DNA of 63,271 nucleotides from an uncultured Acidiferrobacteraceae bacterium (GTDB taxonomy: Bacteria; Pseudomonadota; Gammaproteobacteria; Acidiferrobacterales; SZUA-150), in contig CAJVXY010000015.1 of NCBI GenBank assembly GCA_913009895.1, forward strand, positions 1-63,271. The letters run 5' to 3'. The position numbers were made by a program, and so were the translations under genes. Under the pieces are notes generated by a model. It had not been told where the DNA came from and did no database searches. It saw only the letters and a program-made list of their open reading frames with translations. The stretch's first letter is position 1. Every line of letters begins with the position of its first letter. This document shows, piece after piece, positions 17,806-27,471 of the stretch.

Positions 17806-18492
17806 ATGACAAAAAAGAAAATATTAAAGGCCAAGACTCGTGCTAAGCCCAAAGCTAAAGCCAAAGCCAAACATAAACCTTCCACGAAACGAACACTGGA
17901 AGAAGTGTTAAGTTCATTGCAGGATCTGACCAAAAATGAACTATCTGATATAGACCTGCATTCGCGAGCGGGAACCACGCCTGAAACAAAACAAACTGAA
18001 GAACCGCAAGAAGAGGAAGGTGATTCGATTCAGTTAGATATAACCCCTGACCAAAACGAACTGGTAAGCGGTGAAACTGGCGACATATTCGATGGCCTGG
18101 AACTGTTACCAGACGTACAAATTGTTGTTGAAAACCAGGTTGATCAAACAGACGAAACAGATCAGTCGGATCAAGCAGACCAAACAAGTCCCGAACTCAA
18201 TGATATTCGCTGGGAAGATATCCCGGTACTGGAGGACGTGGCTGAAGACCTGTCTGAAGATTTTTCTGGCACAGCGCTGCCGGATACCGGTGCCCTGGAT
18301 ACAGATGAATTCCAGTCGCCTGACCCACAGCAGGCACGGAATATTGCCATCCAGGTTGCCGCCAGGCTCAATATCGAGATGCGCAAACAAGGGCTGGAGG
18401 GGCTGGATATCGCCACCATAAACCGGCTGCGAGATTTATTGGTCAAGGAGCTGGCGAAAGCTGCAGCAAAAAGCGAGAATGACGAACTTTAA
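17806..18492 (+). CDS. Lys/Ala-rich N-terminus, acidic middle protein between holC and valS
   Basis: A 228-residue protein of unknown function. Residues 1-30 are a low-complexity basic tail rich in Lys and Ala (KPKAKAKAKHKP), like the tails of histone H1-like bacterial proteins. The centre (about 60-180) is very acidic, with runs of DQTDETDQSDQADQTS. The last 50 residues are predicted helical and look like a small folded domain (RNIAIQVAARLNIEMRKQ). The position matches the hypothetical gene found between holC and valS in pseudomonads, so it is probably vertically inherited. The basic tail could bind nucleic acid; this is inference. Confidence 0.75.
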   Translation: MTKKKILKAKTRAKPKAKAKAKHKPSTKRTLEEVLSSLQDLTKNELSDIDLHSRAGTTPETKQTEEPQEEEGDSIQLDITPDQNELVSGETGDIFDGLELLPDVQIVVENQVDQTDETDQSDQADQTSPELNDIRWEDIPVLEDVAEDLSEDFSGTALPDTGALDTDEFQSPDPQQARNIAIQVAARLNIEMRKQGLEGLDIATINRLRDLLVKELAKAAAKSENDEL

Positions 18493-18516
18493 ACAATGAA
18501 AAAATCATTACAGATG

Positions 18517-18545
18517 CGGGAAAGGTAAACCTTTCCCGTTCTTTA
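18517..18545 (+). terminator. Terminator after the holC operon
   Basis: The stem CGGGAAAGG/CCTTTCCCG with loop TAAA is followed by TTCTTTAT. It lies 25 bases after the stop of the 17806-18492 gene and before valS. Confidence 0.85.
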
Positions 18546-18558
18546 TGGTGGCAAAATT

Positions 18559-18607
18559 ACGCCTACAGGGATGTAGGCGGTAGAGCGAAGCAGGAGCCAG
18601 AGCCGAG
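18559..18607 (+). repeat. 49-bp dispersed repeat, copy 1
   Basis: The segment starts with a small hairpin (ACGCCTAC...GTAGGCGG) and continues TAGAGCGAAGCAGGAGCC, then AGAGCCGAG. A close copy in reverse orientation lies at about 35560-35607. It is just upstream of valS, between the terminator and the start codon. Confidence 0.7.
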
Positions 18608-18635
18608 ACAATTATTAATTAAGTAGTTTTTAAGT

Positions 18636-21524
18636 ATGAGCAAAGAAAAAAAACCAGCACCCAAGGAAACAACACCAGATAATACTACCCTGGCCAAAAC
18701 CTATGACCCCGGTGCCATAGAACAAAAACTCTATGCCAGCTGGGAGCAAAACGGTAATTTCACTCCTAGCGGTAAAGGTGCACCCTACTGCATCATGATT
18801 CCCCCGCCCAATGTCACGGGCAGCTTGCACATGGGTCATGGTTTTAACAATACCATCATGGACACACTGATTCGTTACCACCGCATGAAAGGTAACAACA
18901 CCTTGTGGCAGGCGGGCTCCGACCACGCAGGTATCGCCACCCAAATGGTGGTGGAACGACAACTGAATGCCGAGGGTAAAACCCGACATGATCTAGGTCG
19001 TAAAAAATTTATCGAAAAGGTCTGGGACTGGAAAGAGCATTCTGGCAATACCATCACTGGCCAGCTTCGGCGCATGGGTTCATCCCTGGACTGGTCGCGG
19101 GAACGCTTCACCATGGACGAAGGTTTGTCGAAAGCGGTCAACGAAGTATTCGTCAGTCTCTACGAAGAAAATCTTATTTACCGTGGCAAACGCCTGGTGA
19201 ACTGGGACCCGGTATTACATACCGCCGTCTCTGATCTCGAAGTTATATCTGAAGAAGAAAACGGTTTTCTTTGGCATATGCGTTATCCCCTGACCGATGG
19301 CAGTGGTTTTTTAATTGTTGCCACTACCCGACCTGAAACCATGCTCGGTGATACCGCGGTTGCCATCCACCCTGGTGATGAGCGCTACCAACATTTAGTG
19401 GGTAAAACCGTAAACCTGCCACTCACTAATCGCCAAATTCCGATCATCACTGATGACTACGTGGATCCAGAATTTGGTACTGGTTGCGTCAAGATTACCC
19501 CGGCCCATGATTTTAACGATTATGAAATGGGCAAGCGCCACAAACTGCCCATGATTAACGTACTCGATCACAATGCATGCATATTAAAAGAATCTGAAAT
19601 AGAAATATTGCCTGATGTTGAAAATCAGGGCCTGGATACAAAACTCCCGGAAAAATACCAGGGCCTGGATCGATTCAAGGCACGCAAAATCATTGTCCAG
19701 GATCTTGAGGCGCTGGACTTAATTGAAAAAATTGAAGACCACAAACTCATGGTGCCCCGCTGCGATCGCTCCGGTGCTGTGGTTGAGCCGTACCTGACAG
19801 ATCAATGGTATGTAAAAGTGGCGCCCCTGGCAGAGCCAGCCATTCGCGCGGTAAAAAACGGTGACATCAAGTTCGTGCCTGATAACTGGAAAAATACCTA
19901 TTTTGAATGGATGAATAATATCCAGGACTGGTGCATCTCTCGCCAAATCTGGTGGGGCCACCAGATTCCGGCCTGGTACGATGAAAATGGCAAAGTGTAT
20001 GTTGGCCGCTCAGAAAAAGAAGCGCGGGAAAAAAATAACCTGGGTGATGATGTTAAATTAAGACAAGACGAAGACGTGCTTGATACCTGGTTTTCATCTG
20101 CTCTCTGGCCTTTCTCAACCCTGGGCTGGCCAGACAAAACGCCCGAGCTAAAAAGTTATTATCCCACAAACGTACTGGTCACCGGGTTCGATATTATTTT
20201 CTTCTGGGTTGCCCGCATGATTATGATGGGCCTCAAATTTATGAAAGATGTACCTTTCCGGGAAGTTTATATCCATGGCCTGGTGCGCGACAGTCATGGT
20301 CATAAAATGTCCAAATCAAAAGGCAATGTGCTGGATCCAATTGACCTGATTGATGGCATTGATCTTGAAACACTGGTGAACAAAAGAACAAGCAATTTGA
20401 TGCGGCCAAAAGATGCACCGAAAATCGAAAAGGCCACGCGTAAGGAATTCCCCGATGGCATTGCCGCTTATGGCACTGATGCCCTGCGCTTTACCTTTGC
20501 AGCAATGGCCTCTACCGGACGAGATGTGAATTTTGATCTCGGGCGTGTAGAAGGTTACCGAAATTTTTGTAATAAATTATGGAATGCCGCTCGTTATGTA
20601 TTAATGAATACCGAATCTTACGACTGTGGCCAGAAAGGTGGTGTCGTTATTCTGTCACTAGCCGATCGCTGGATTATTTCCAGGCTCCAGGAAGTCGAGG
20701 TCCAAATCGCCTTTGAAATGAGTCACTACCGATTTGATCATGTGGCACAATTTCTTTACAGTTTTATCTGGGATGAATATTGTGCCTGGTATCTTGAGCT
20801 TTCCAAGGTTGTATTAACAAATGATCAAAGCAAAGAGGCCGCCAAACGTGGCACGCGCCAAACATTAATTCATGTCCTGGAATCAATACTTCGGCTCTTG
20901 CACCCAATTACACCATTTATCACCGAGACGATCTGGCTAAAAATTGCCCCGCTTGCCGGCATTAAAACCAATGCCAATGAAAACACAATCAGCAAGCAAC
21001 CTTATCCTGTCCCGGACAAAGATAAAATTGATAACAACGCGATTAATGATATGCAGTGGCTCATGACAGCTATTGAAGGCATTAGAAATATTCGCGGTGA
21101 AATGAATATTAAACCCTCGAAAAAAATTCCGGTTATCCTGGAAAATACAAACGAGGCAGACAGAAAAAGGGTTAAGGAACACAGCGATTACCTGATGACA
21201 CTGGCAAAACTGGAAACTATAACAGTACTTGAAACTGGCCAGGTTGCGCCTGAATCTGCCACTGCCCTTGTCGGTAATATGAAAGTCCTGGTTCCACTTG
21301 CCGGTCTCATTGATAAAGGTGCTGAAATCAAACGCCTGGAAAAAGAAATCCTGAAACTTGAAAAGGAACTGGTTTCGGTGCAGGGGAAATTAAAAAATGA
21401 AAATTTTGTCAGCCGGGCGCCTGAGGCCATTGTCCAGCAGGAAAAAAATCGCGCAACTGAAATTGAATCCTCACTAACCAGTCTTAAAGAACAATACACC
21501 GGCATTGAGGCCATGGCCGATTAA
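18636..21524 (+). CDS. valS: Valyl-tRNA synthetase
   Basis: Class I synthetase charging tRNA-Val. 962 residues. The HIGH motif appears as HMGHG in [18 protein letters not shown] (about residue 60), the CP1 editing domain follows (about 200-340, with [16 protein letters not shown]), and the KMSKS motif is [14 protein letters not shown]. The C-terminus is the usual coiled coil ([16 protein letters not shown]). The start is ATG 18636. There is no strong ribosome site, and the upstream 100 bases hold a terminator and a dispersed repeat. Confidence 0.98.
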   Translation: MSKEKKPAPKETTPDNTTLAKTYDPGAIEQKLYASWEQNGNFTPSGKGAPYCIMIPPPNVTGSLHMGHGFNNTIMDTLIRYHRMKGNNTLWQAGSDHAGIATQMVVERQLNAEGKTRHDLGRKKFIEKVWDWKEHSGNTITGQLRRMGSSLDWSRERFTMDEGLSKAVNEVFVSLYEENLIYRGKRLVNWDPVLHTAVSDLEVISEEENGFLWHMRYPLTDGSGFLIVATTRPETMLGDTAVAIHPGDERYQHLVGKTVNLPLTNRQIPIITDDYVDPEFGTGCVKITPAHDFNDYEMGKRHKLPMINVLDHNACILKESEIEILPDVENQGLDTKLPEKYQGLDRFKARKIIVQDLEALDLIEKIEDHKLMVPRCDRSGAVVEPYLTDQWYVKVAPLAEPAIRAVKNGDIKFVPDNWKNTYFEWMNNIQDWCISRQIWWGHQIPAWYDENGKVYVGRSEKEAREKNNLGDDVKLRQDEDVLDTWFSSALWPFSTLGWPDKTPELKSYYPTNVLVTGFDIIFFWVARMIMMGLKFMKDVPFREVYIHGLVRDSHGHKMSKSKGNVLDPIDLIDGIDLETLVNKRTSNLMRPKDAPKIEKATRKEFPDGIAAYGTDALRFTFAAMASTGRDVNFDLGRVEGYRNFCNKLWNAARYVLMNTESYDCGQKGGVVILSLADRWIISRLQEVEVQIAFEMSHYRFDHVAQFLYSFIWDEYCAWYLELSKVVLTNDQSKEAAKRGTRQTLIHVLESILRLLHPITPFITETIWLKIAPLAGIKTNANENTISKQPYPVPDKDKIDNNAINDMQWLMTAIEGIRNIRGEMNIKPSKKIPVILENTNEADRKRVKEHSDYLMTLAKLETITVLETGQVAPESATALVGNMKVLVPLAGLIDKGAEIKRLEKEILKLEKELVSVQGKLKNENFVSRAPEAIVQQEKNRATEIESSLTSLKEQYTGIEAMAD

Positions 21525-21565
21525 ACTCGTTCTGTATTCAGTGTCTCTTGATCTAACTTTGTGAT

Positions 21566-22054
21566 CTAACCTTGTTGCCGGTTATAATCAGCAAGTTCAA
21601 GTGTCAGTATCAAGGCATCTTCCCGACCTGAGCGGGCAGGATAATAATCTTTCCTGACACCAATTTCCGAAAAACCTAGTCGTTTGTACAAACTGCAAGC
21701 ACCCGTATTTGATATACGAACTTCAAGAAATGCTACGCCCGCCCCCTTCCATCTCGCTGTCTCCAGCAAGTATTGAATAAGCTGGGTGGCAACTTTTTTT
21801 CTCTGGAATTCAGGATGCACGCACACGTTAAGGATATGACACTCGCGCACACCGTAGGACATAATTCCGTGGGCCACTATCAACCCGTTTATTTCGCAAA
21901 CCACGCAGTAATAACCAACTCGCAAACAATCACGAAGGATCTCTTCAGTCCAGGGATAATTGTAGGCGGCTCGCTCAACAGATATGACTGAGACGAGGTC
22001 TTCCATGCGCATGGGCCTGACAACGGGAAACGGACACGATATAACGGCTGCCAT
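21566..22054 (-). CDS. rimI: Ribosomal-protein-alanine N-acetyltransferase RimI
   Basis: GNAT-fold acetyltransferase of about 162 residues. RimI acetylates the N-terminus of ribosomal protein S18. Visible features are ERAAYNYPWTEE near the start, the acetyl-CoA loop VHPEFQRKKVATQLI, and EVRISNTGACSLYKRLGF with YYPARSGREDALIL at the end, all typical of RimI. ATG 22054 overlaps the upstream stop as TAATG, so translation is coupled to the glycosylase gene. This gene pair is common in gammaproteobacteria. Confidence 0.92.
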   Translation of the reverse strand: MAAVISCPFPVVRPMRMEDLVSVISVERAAYNYPWTEEILRDCLRVGYYCVVCEINGLIVAHGIMSYGVRECHILNVCVHPEFQRKKVATQLIQYLLETARWKGAGVAFLEVRISNTGACSLYKRLGFSEIGVRKDYYPARSGREDALILTLELADYNRQQG

Positions 22055-22794
22055 TATTGCTGCACCACTGTTTTGGCGAGACATAAATCCTGCCAGGACT
22101 TGTTTTTATCGGCAGGACTTCGCAAAAGATACGCCGGGTGATATGTCACGACCAACGGTGTGCCATGAAAATCATGTGATCGTCCTCGCAGGCTGGCCAG
22201 AGTTTTATCAGTTTTTAATAAATTATGGGCAGCATGGCGACCTAGTGCAACAATCACCCTGGGATTTATCAAATTTATCTGGGCACGTAGAAAACCTTCG
22301 CATTGCGAGACTTCTTCTGGCTTCGGGTCACGGTTATTCGGTGGCCTGCATTTGAGTACGTTGGTTATGTAAATATCGTCACGCTTTAAACCCAGGGCAA
22401 ACAACATGGCATTGAGCAATAACCCGGCGCGACCAACGAAGGGCTGACCTTGCTTGTCTTCTTCAGCACCCGGCGCTTCACCAATGAACAACCAATCAGA
22501 ATTTTTATTACCAACACCAAACACAGTTTGGGTTCGCGTTGCCGATAAATCGCATGCGGTACAAGACGCGACAGTGCTGCTTAATTCCGGCCAATCAAGA
22601 CCGGATATTTTCGCAAAAGAGTTAGTGCTAATACCAGTTGTATTGATTGCTGGTTCATTAATATCATTCTGTAGTTGAGTATTTAACATTTCGGGGTATA
22701 ACGTTTGCATTTGAACATCCCGGGTACGCGGCACCCATAGAGGCAACCCTATCGCCTGTAAATACCTTTTCCTGTTTTGTTCAGTCAATGTCAT
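22054..22794 (-). CDS. Family 4 uracil-DNA glycosylase (Fe-S)
   Basis: DNA repair enzyme removing uracil. 246 residues; the catalytic region has [20 protein letters not shown] and the C-terminal motif is [13 protein letters not shown]. Cysteines in [11 protein letters not shown] and [11 protein letters not shown], with another Cys soon after, fit the 4Fe-4S site of family 4 enzymes. The first 70 residues are a less conserved extension ([13 protein letters not shown]). It is followed by rimI in a TAATG overlap. Confidence 0.9.
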   Translation of the reverse strand: MTLTEQNRKRYLQAIGLPLWVPRTRDVQMQTLYPEMLNTQLQNDINEPAINTTGISTNSFAKISGLDWPELSSTVASCTACDLSATRTQTVFGVGNKNSDWLFIGEAPGAEEDKQGQPFVGRAGLLLNAMLFALGLKRDDIYITNVLKCRPPNNRDPKPEEVSQCEGFLRAQINLINPRVIVALGRHAAHNLLKTDKTLASLRGRSHDFHGTPLVVTYHPAYLLRSPADKNKSWQDLCLAKTVVQQ

Positions 22795-22837
22795 AGTTTT
22801 ATTAGAAAATATAATAAATAAGGTTAGATATTAAAAC

Positions 22838-24094
22838 TTATTTGTACTTTTTTCGAATCTTGCTGTATTCACGTTTATACGTTTTTTTATTAATTTCCTT
22901 GGCTTTATATTTTGTTTTCCAGTGCTTTATTTCCAGTGCCATTTGGTCCTTTATCTCCTTGACAAACTGCTTGTACTCTTCTTGGGTAATAATTTTTTTA
23001 CCATAGTCCCTCTTGGCCTGCCGAATACTCAGGTAAACCAATTCATCTGCAGCTGCACTCAGCTTGTCTTCAGGTGACAACTCTGTAACCTGGCGTTTTA
23101 CTGGACGTGGCGCGGGCTTGGGCCTGGCCACAGGTTTCACCTTAGGTTTCGGCTTGGGAGCACGCTTAACCACGGGTTTTGGTTTCGGTGGCGCTTTTTT
23201 TACAACTGATTGTTTTGGCCTGGTTTCAGGTTTATTAACTGGTTTGGGTTTTGGTGTCTCAATTACTCTCGGTGTTATTTTGGGAACTACCCTGGGAGCA
23301 ATTTTACGGACCGGCACCGGCGGGTTCTTGACTATTTGCTGCACCCCATCATTTCGCCTGTCCATCACAAAATAAGCCAGGACTGCAACCAATGGGATAA
23401 TGATAAGCGCTGCCACCAGTGCTGTTTTTTGCACAGATGAATTTTTAATGAGCCCTGAAAAATGCGACGAGTCCTGGGTGCTGCCCTGGCTGGACAAATG
23501 GGCACCGCCGTAAGGGTACACCAGATCACTAATATCAGAAGATGACATCACATCTTCAGGCACCAGGCGGGGAGTTGAAAACCGGGGAATATTAAAAAGC
23601 CGAATCGGCTCTGAAATACCTTTCAACTCTTTCCAGCCAACTTCCTTGCACGGCACCTCGGCCTTGTTCATGGCCATATAAATCGCTTCACTAAAATAGA
23701 TTTCATCTTTTGGTGTGACGCCCTCAATACGGCTTGTAGTATTGACCGGCTCACCAAAAATATCATTGCGTGTAATCCTGACTTCACCCAGGCTTGCCGC
23801 AACCCGAATATGAATTTGTCTTTGATCGGGGATGTCGCGATTGTACTCAAACAAGGCATCCTGCATGGCCATCGAACAAAGCATGGCATCAGTCGGTGAC
23901 CGAAAAACGAGCAGCAAGGCGTCGCCAATACTCTTGACCAACCTGCCCTTATATTTTTTTACGATCGGCAACAGAATCTGGTTATGGGTATCCAGGAGAT
24001 GCTCATTCTCCAGACGAGACTGTTGGGCCGTGGTCTCGGTAAATCCGACAATGTCGGTTAACACAATGGCAAGGTTCTCAGTCTTCAGGCCCAT
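22838..24094 (-). CDS. Membrane class III adenylate/guanylate cyclase with periplasmic Pro/Lys-rich tail
   Basis: 418 residues with an unusual order. The N-terminal cytoplasmic cyclase domain (about 8-175) has the metal aspartates in VLTDIVGFTE (Asp14) and VKSIGDALLLVF (Asp58), and GEVRITRNDIFGEPVNTTSR. A linker leads to one membrane helix (about 225-245, ALVAALIIIPLVAVLAYFV). Then comes a region of some 80 residues built of Lys-Pro repeats, like the periplasm-spanning part of TonB, and a basic helical C-terminal domain of about 80 residues that I do not recognise. If the topology holds, the tail is periplasmic and could sense or bind the cell wall. Whether it makes cAMP or cGMP cannot be read from the sequence. 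Confidence 0.85.
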   Translation of the reverse strand: MGLKTENLAIVLTDIVGFTETTAQQSRLENEHLLDTHNQILLPIVKKYKGRLVKSIGDALLLVFRSPTDAMLCSMAMQDALFEYNRDIPDQRQIHIRVAASLGEVRITRNDIFGEPVNTTSRIEGVTPKDEIYFSEAIYMAMNKAEVPCKEVGWKELKGISEPIRLFNIPRFSTPRLVPEDVMSSSDISDLVYPYGGAHLSSQGSTQDSSHFSGLIKNSSVQKTALVAALIIIPLVAVLAYFVMDRRNDGVQQIVKNPPVPVRKIAPRVVPKITPRVIETPKPKPVNKPETRPKQSVVKKAPPKPKPVVKRAPKPKPKVKPVARPKPAPRPVKRQVTELSPEDKLSAAADELVYLSIRQAKRDYGKKIITQEEYKQFVKEIKDQMALEIKHWKTKYKAKEINKKTYKREYSKIRKKYK

Positions 24095-24343
24095 CTTGGT
24101 TCCAGGTTGTATAATTCATGTATGAAAAATAACCAGATACTCGTTCTCCGGGGTTGCAGGTTGGTTACAGGCTGGTTACTGGTCGGTTACAGTTTAAATT
24201 ACTACTCGTATTTTAGCTACAAGTGGCTGATTTTCAAGGCGCTTTACAACTTAACACCTGATTTAGTTACGAAAAATGCCGCCGCTGGCATTCGCTTAGT
24301 CGGCCAGCTATGATGGGCCCGGTTTTTTAATCAGGGATTTAAA

Positions 24344-24580
24344 ATGAAAACAAAAATTAAACATTTTCTGGCTGGACTCATCGTTGGTGCCATATTGGCT
24401 TTCCCGCTGGGAATCAATTTTGGTCGCGACGATCCACTCCTGAGCAATCCCCTGAGCCAGACAGATTTAACTGACAGGGTATCTGAAAACGTCAAGGAAA
24501 AAGCCAGTGAACTGGTCGATGATGCCAAGGAAACGATTCATGATGCAACGAGGCCCGTGCAAAAAGAATGGAGTCGTTGA
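24344..24580 (+). CDS. Small membrane-anchored protein (YtxH-like)
   Basis: A 78-residue protein with one N-terminal membrane helix (FLAGLIVGAILAFPLGINF) followed by an amphipathic, charged helical part (VSENVKEKASELVDDAKETI) that resembles YtxH or stress-type helical proteins. No known domain is certain. It stands alone, with a weak ribosome site (AGGGA), between the divergent cyclase gene and the convergent Crp/Fnr gene. Confidence 0.65.
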   Translation: MKTKIKHFLAGLIVGAILAFPLGINFGRDDPLLSNPLSQTDLTDRVSENVKEKASELVDDAKETIHDATRPVQKEWSR

Positions 24581-24642
24581 TACTCACACAAAACATAGCT
24601 CAAACTACTCCTGATTACTCTTCTATTTAACAGCGGGTTATG

Positions 24643-25311
24643 TCATCCCCGCTGATCAATGAGCGCTTCCAGGGCAGCAGGGGATCGGAAGCTAATCCGG
24701 TGGTTAATAAACTCAATCTTTCCTTCTCGCTTCAGGTCACCAAGTATCGTGGTAACTGTTTGCCGACACGCACCAATCATATCCGCCAATTCCTTATGGG
24801 TCAGGGCAACATCAATTAATCTCCTGTTATTGTGAGATACACCAAAACGTGTATTCAGGCGAACCAGTAACTTGATGATACGCGATCGTGAATCGTCAGC
24901 TGTAAAATTTAACAACGTATCACCTACAATTTTTAACCGCATTGTAAGCTGCTCAATAACCTGTAAGGCAATATCCGGTGATGACGAAAGTAAATCTCTA
25001 AACTGATTAAGTGGAATTTCAGAAACTTCACAACTCTCGCAACACTGGGCATAAATTGTACGTTCTTTTTTTGATGGTAATTCGGCCAGGCCAAATACTT
25101 CACCCGGAAAACAGAACCATTGTGTTACTTTTTTCCCTGCCGGTGCCAGTCGATACAGTTTGATGCGGCCTTTATTGAGCAAATAAATATTCTTTCCGGG
25201 TGCCCCGGCCTGGAAAATGAAGTCACCTTTCTGGTATTGGGTAATTTTTGAATCTGGTATACAACTGTTAATTTTTTTATGGGATAGTAGTTCAGTGTTG
25301 TCAAGTTCCAT
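24643..25311 (-). CDS. Crp/Fnr family transcription regulator
   Basis: 222 residues. An N-terminal cyclic-nucleotide-binding type beta-roll (about 20-125, with GDFIFQAGAPGKNIYLLNKG and CFPGEVFGLAEL) is followed by a dimer helix and a C-terminal winged helix with THKELADMIGACRQTVTTIL. There is no N-terminal Cys cluster, so it is not an FNR-type oxygen sensor. Two Cys sit in AQCCESCEV of the beta-roll and might be redox-active; this is speculation. It is divergent from the ABC transporter operon, with a perfect 16-bp palindrome between them, so it probably controls that operon and itself. Confidence 0.9.
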   Translation of the reverse strand: MELDNTELLSHKKINSCIPDSKITQYQKGDFIFQAGAPGKNIYLLNKGRIKLYRLAPAGKKVTQWFCFPGEVFGLAELPSKKERTIYAQCCESCEVSEIPLNQFRDLLSSSPDIALQVIEQLTMRLKIVGDTLLNFTADDSRSRIIKLLVRLNTRFGVSHNNRRLIDVALTHKELADMIGACRQTVTTILGDLKREGKIEFINHRISFRSPAALEALIDQRG

Positions 25312-25396
25312 TTGTTTTTTCCCTGTCTTACTCTGTATAAGAATATTACTGTATTATAAATAACTACATGCAACATTTGCGGTTAGCTGACTGTTT

Positions 25397-25412
25397 TGTC
25401 GTGTACACGACA
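25397..25412. promoter_or_regulatory. Candidate Crp/Fnr operator in the divergent promoter region
   Basis: TGTCGTGTACACGACA is a perfect 16-bp palindrome with the TGT...ACA ends typical of Crp/Fnr sites. A second, 12-bp palindrome CACTTGCAAGTG lies at 25440-25451. Both are in the 218-base gap between the regulator and the ABC operon. Which regulator binds which is inference. Confidence 0.6.
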
Positions 25413-25529
25413 TTATTTATTGTGCAATCAATGCATACTCACTTGCAAGTGCTGTTGGTGAAAATGTAGCATGACAGCTCAAATGTAATAATAATTATAT
25501 ATAATCAATACAATAACTTAGGAGAAGCC

Positions 25530-26366
25530 GTGGCAGAAGGAAATCATATAGGCGGTGATAATCTTGCTATCGAGGAACTTAATTTTGCCTATGACAATAA
25601 TCTGGAAATATTTCAGAACTTAAACATAGACGTCAAACCCGGAGAATTCCTGGCCGTTTTGGGGCCATCGGGTTGTGGCAAAACCACATTTCTTAACCTG
25701 CTTGCGGGATTTTATCAGCCCGATAGCGGTACCTCTCAACTCAGAGGCAAATCAATCACACCGGAAGACCCGCACCTGGGTTACATATTCCAGGCAGCTA
25801 ATTTATTCCCCTGGTTAAACACCATTGAAAACGTTGAATTCGGTTTACGTATGACCGGCATGGATTCGAAAAAGAGACGGGAAGTTGCGTTAAAAAATCT
25901 CGAAATGGTCGGACTGAAAGGGTTCGAAGAATTTTTGCCCAACAAACTTTCCGGTGGTATGCGCCAACGCGCCTCTATTGCCCGAGCGCTCTGCCTGGAG
26001 CCACGCTTACTGCTAATGGATGAGCCCTTTTCCGCACTCGACGAGATACTGCGCGACAAAATGAACGACGAGTTGTTGCAATTGTGGGACCAATTGGGCC
26101 AGACCATTATATTCATTACCCACAGCATCGAAGAAGCGATTTATCTTTCCGATCGCATCCTGGTGCTGGCGCGACCACCTGGCGGTATATATAAAGAGGT
26201 GATCAACGAATTACCCAGACCAAGGGATTTAAGAGAGACGAAAAGCAGTGAATTGTTTTGGGAATACAAAAAGGAATTAAACAATTTAATACAGGAGGTA
26301 CAAGCGCAAGCGCCACTAGATGAATCAGAAATAGCCGAACTAGAATTAGGCGCCAAAAATGGCTAA
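25530..26366 (+). CDS. ABC transporter ATPase (TauB/SsuB/NrtD family)
   Basis: ATPase of a nitrate/sulfonate/taurine-type importer. 278 residues. Walker A is LGPSGCGKTTFLNLLAG, the Q-loop IFQAANLFPWL, the signature LSGGMRQRASIARAL, Walker B RLLLMDEPFSALD and the switch FITHSIEEA. The start is GTG 25530 with AGGAG 6 bases upstream. The C-terminal 60 residues extend past the ABC domain and are acidic at the end. First gene of the operon divergent from the Crp/Fnr regulator. Confidence 0.93.
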   Translation: MAEGNHIGGDNLAIEELNFAYDNNLEIFQNLNIDVKPGEFLAVLGPSGCGKTTFLNLLAGFYQPDSGTSQLRGKSITPEDPHLGYIFQAANLFPWLNTIENVEFGLRMTGMDSKKRREVALKNLEMVGLKGFEEFLPNKLSGGMRQRASIARALCLEPRLLLMDEPFSALDEILRDKMNDELLQLWDQLGQTIIFITHSIEEAIYLSDRILVLARPPGGIYKEVINELPRPRDLRETKSSELFWEYKKELNNLIQEVQAQAPLDESEIAELELGAKNG

Positions 26367-26434
26367 ATAGCTTTTTATTAGTAATAAAATATCACAACAA
26401 TCTACTCTAATAATACAAATTCAGGAGAAAACAA

Positions 26435-27415
26435 ATGCGTAAACTAGGTTTGGCATTTTTATTATTGGCATTAGCTGTTCCCGTTCATGCCCGGGAAAAA
26501 ATTAAAATTGGCTGGGTGTTTGCAATGGCTAATGCACCCGTTCTAGTCGCAAAAGAAAAAGGCTACTTCAAGGCGCAGGGGCTGGACGTTGAAATCCTGC
26601 AATTCAAGAGCGGTCCGTTAGTACACCAGGCGCTTTCGGCTGGTGAACTGGACATGGCATATATTGGTTCACCGCCCGTCTACCACTGGTACTCCCGGGG
26701 CCTGAAAAGCCGGATTATCGCCAAAGTAAACTACGGACAGGCAGCAGTCATAAGTCGTAAGGATTCTGGTGTTAATAAAATTTCAGACATCCGTGGTAAA
26801 CGACTGGCCGGTGTTCGTAAAGGTAGCGGCATGGATGTCTTGTTACGTGGTTACGTATTGGGTGAAGCCGCAAAAGTAAAACCGGATAAAGATGTCGAGA
26901 TTAAATCCATGCCGCCTGCCAACATGGATGCTGCTGTTGAAAATAGAGTAGTTGATGCGGCATTTATCTGGGAACCCTTCACCTCGAAATCCCTTATTCG
27001 TGGCAACACACAGGTTATTTTCGATATGAATAAAGCGGTTCCGAAGTATCCCTGGTATATCATTATGGCGCTGCCCGATACCTTAAAGAAAAAACGTGGC
27101 GCGGTGATTAAGGTACTTAAAGCACACAAACAGGCAGTTGATTATCTTAATTCCAAGCCAACTGCAGGTAACGGTATTATCGCCAAGGCCTTCAAGCTGG
27201 GTAATACCAAAGACATTAACGGAAAAATACATAAAGCCACAGAGGTGATTGCCATGGCCCGTACACGTTTGGGCTGGGAATATGAGTTAACCGATAAGGA
27301 TGTAGAGTTCATCCAGCGTTTAATGAATTATTCTTACAGGCTGGGTTACATTAAGAAAAAACTTAATGCCAATGATTTAATTGATCGCAGCCTGATGGCT
27401 GAAGCATTAAAATAA
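26435..27415 (+). CDS. Periplasmic solute-binding protein (NMT1/TauA/SsuA-like)
   Basis: A 326-residue secreted binding protein. Residues 1-19 are a Sec signal ending VHA. The mature part begins KIKIGWVFAMANAPVLVAKEKGYF in short blocks typical of the family, and has LSAGELDMAYIGSPP and IWEPFTSKSLI. It would deliver a small anion such as a sulfonate, nitrate/cyanate-like or nitrile-like compound; the ligand cannot be told. A strong terminator follows it inside the operon, which would let this protein be made in excess over the permease. Confidence 0.9.
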   Translation: MRKLGLAFLLLALAVPVHAREKIKIGWVFAMANAPVLVAKEKGYFKAQGLDVEILQFKSGPLVHQALSAGELDMAYIGSPPVYHWYSRGLKSRIIAKVNYGQAAVISRKDSGVNKISDIRGKRLAGVRKGSGMDVLLRGYVLGEAAKVKPDKDVEIKSMPPANMDAAVENRVVDAAFIWEPFTSKSLIRGNTQVIFDMNKAVPKYPWYIIMALPDTLKKKRGAVIKVLKAHKQAVDYLNSKPTAGNGIIAKAFKLGNTKDINGKIHKATEVIAMARTRLGWEYELTDKDVEFIQRLMNYSYRLGYIKKKLNANDLIDRSLMAEALK

Positions 27416-27424
27416 CTGTAGCCA

Positions 27425-27459
27425 GGGCAGCCCACATTTAACAGGGCTGCCCTTTTTTT
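27425..27459 (+). terminator. Intra-operon terminator after the binding protein gene
   Basis: The stem GGGCAGCCC/GGGCTGCCC, 10-base loop, is followed by seven T. It separates the binding protein gene from the permease and hydrolase-like genes on the same strand. Confidence 0.93.
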
Positions 27460-27471
27460 ATATATGGAAAA

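Noticed and set aside
22838..24094. Premature stop or frameshift in the Lys-Pro repeat region of the cyclase
   Set aside because: The frame is open throughout and the repeats are in phase; the architecture seems real.
24107..24313. 68-codon plus-strand frame between the cyclase and the small membrane protein
   Set aside because: Its composition comes from short GGTTAC-like repeats; it has no ribosome site or known domain, and it overlaps the likely promoter region of the cyclase gene.
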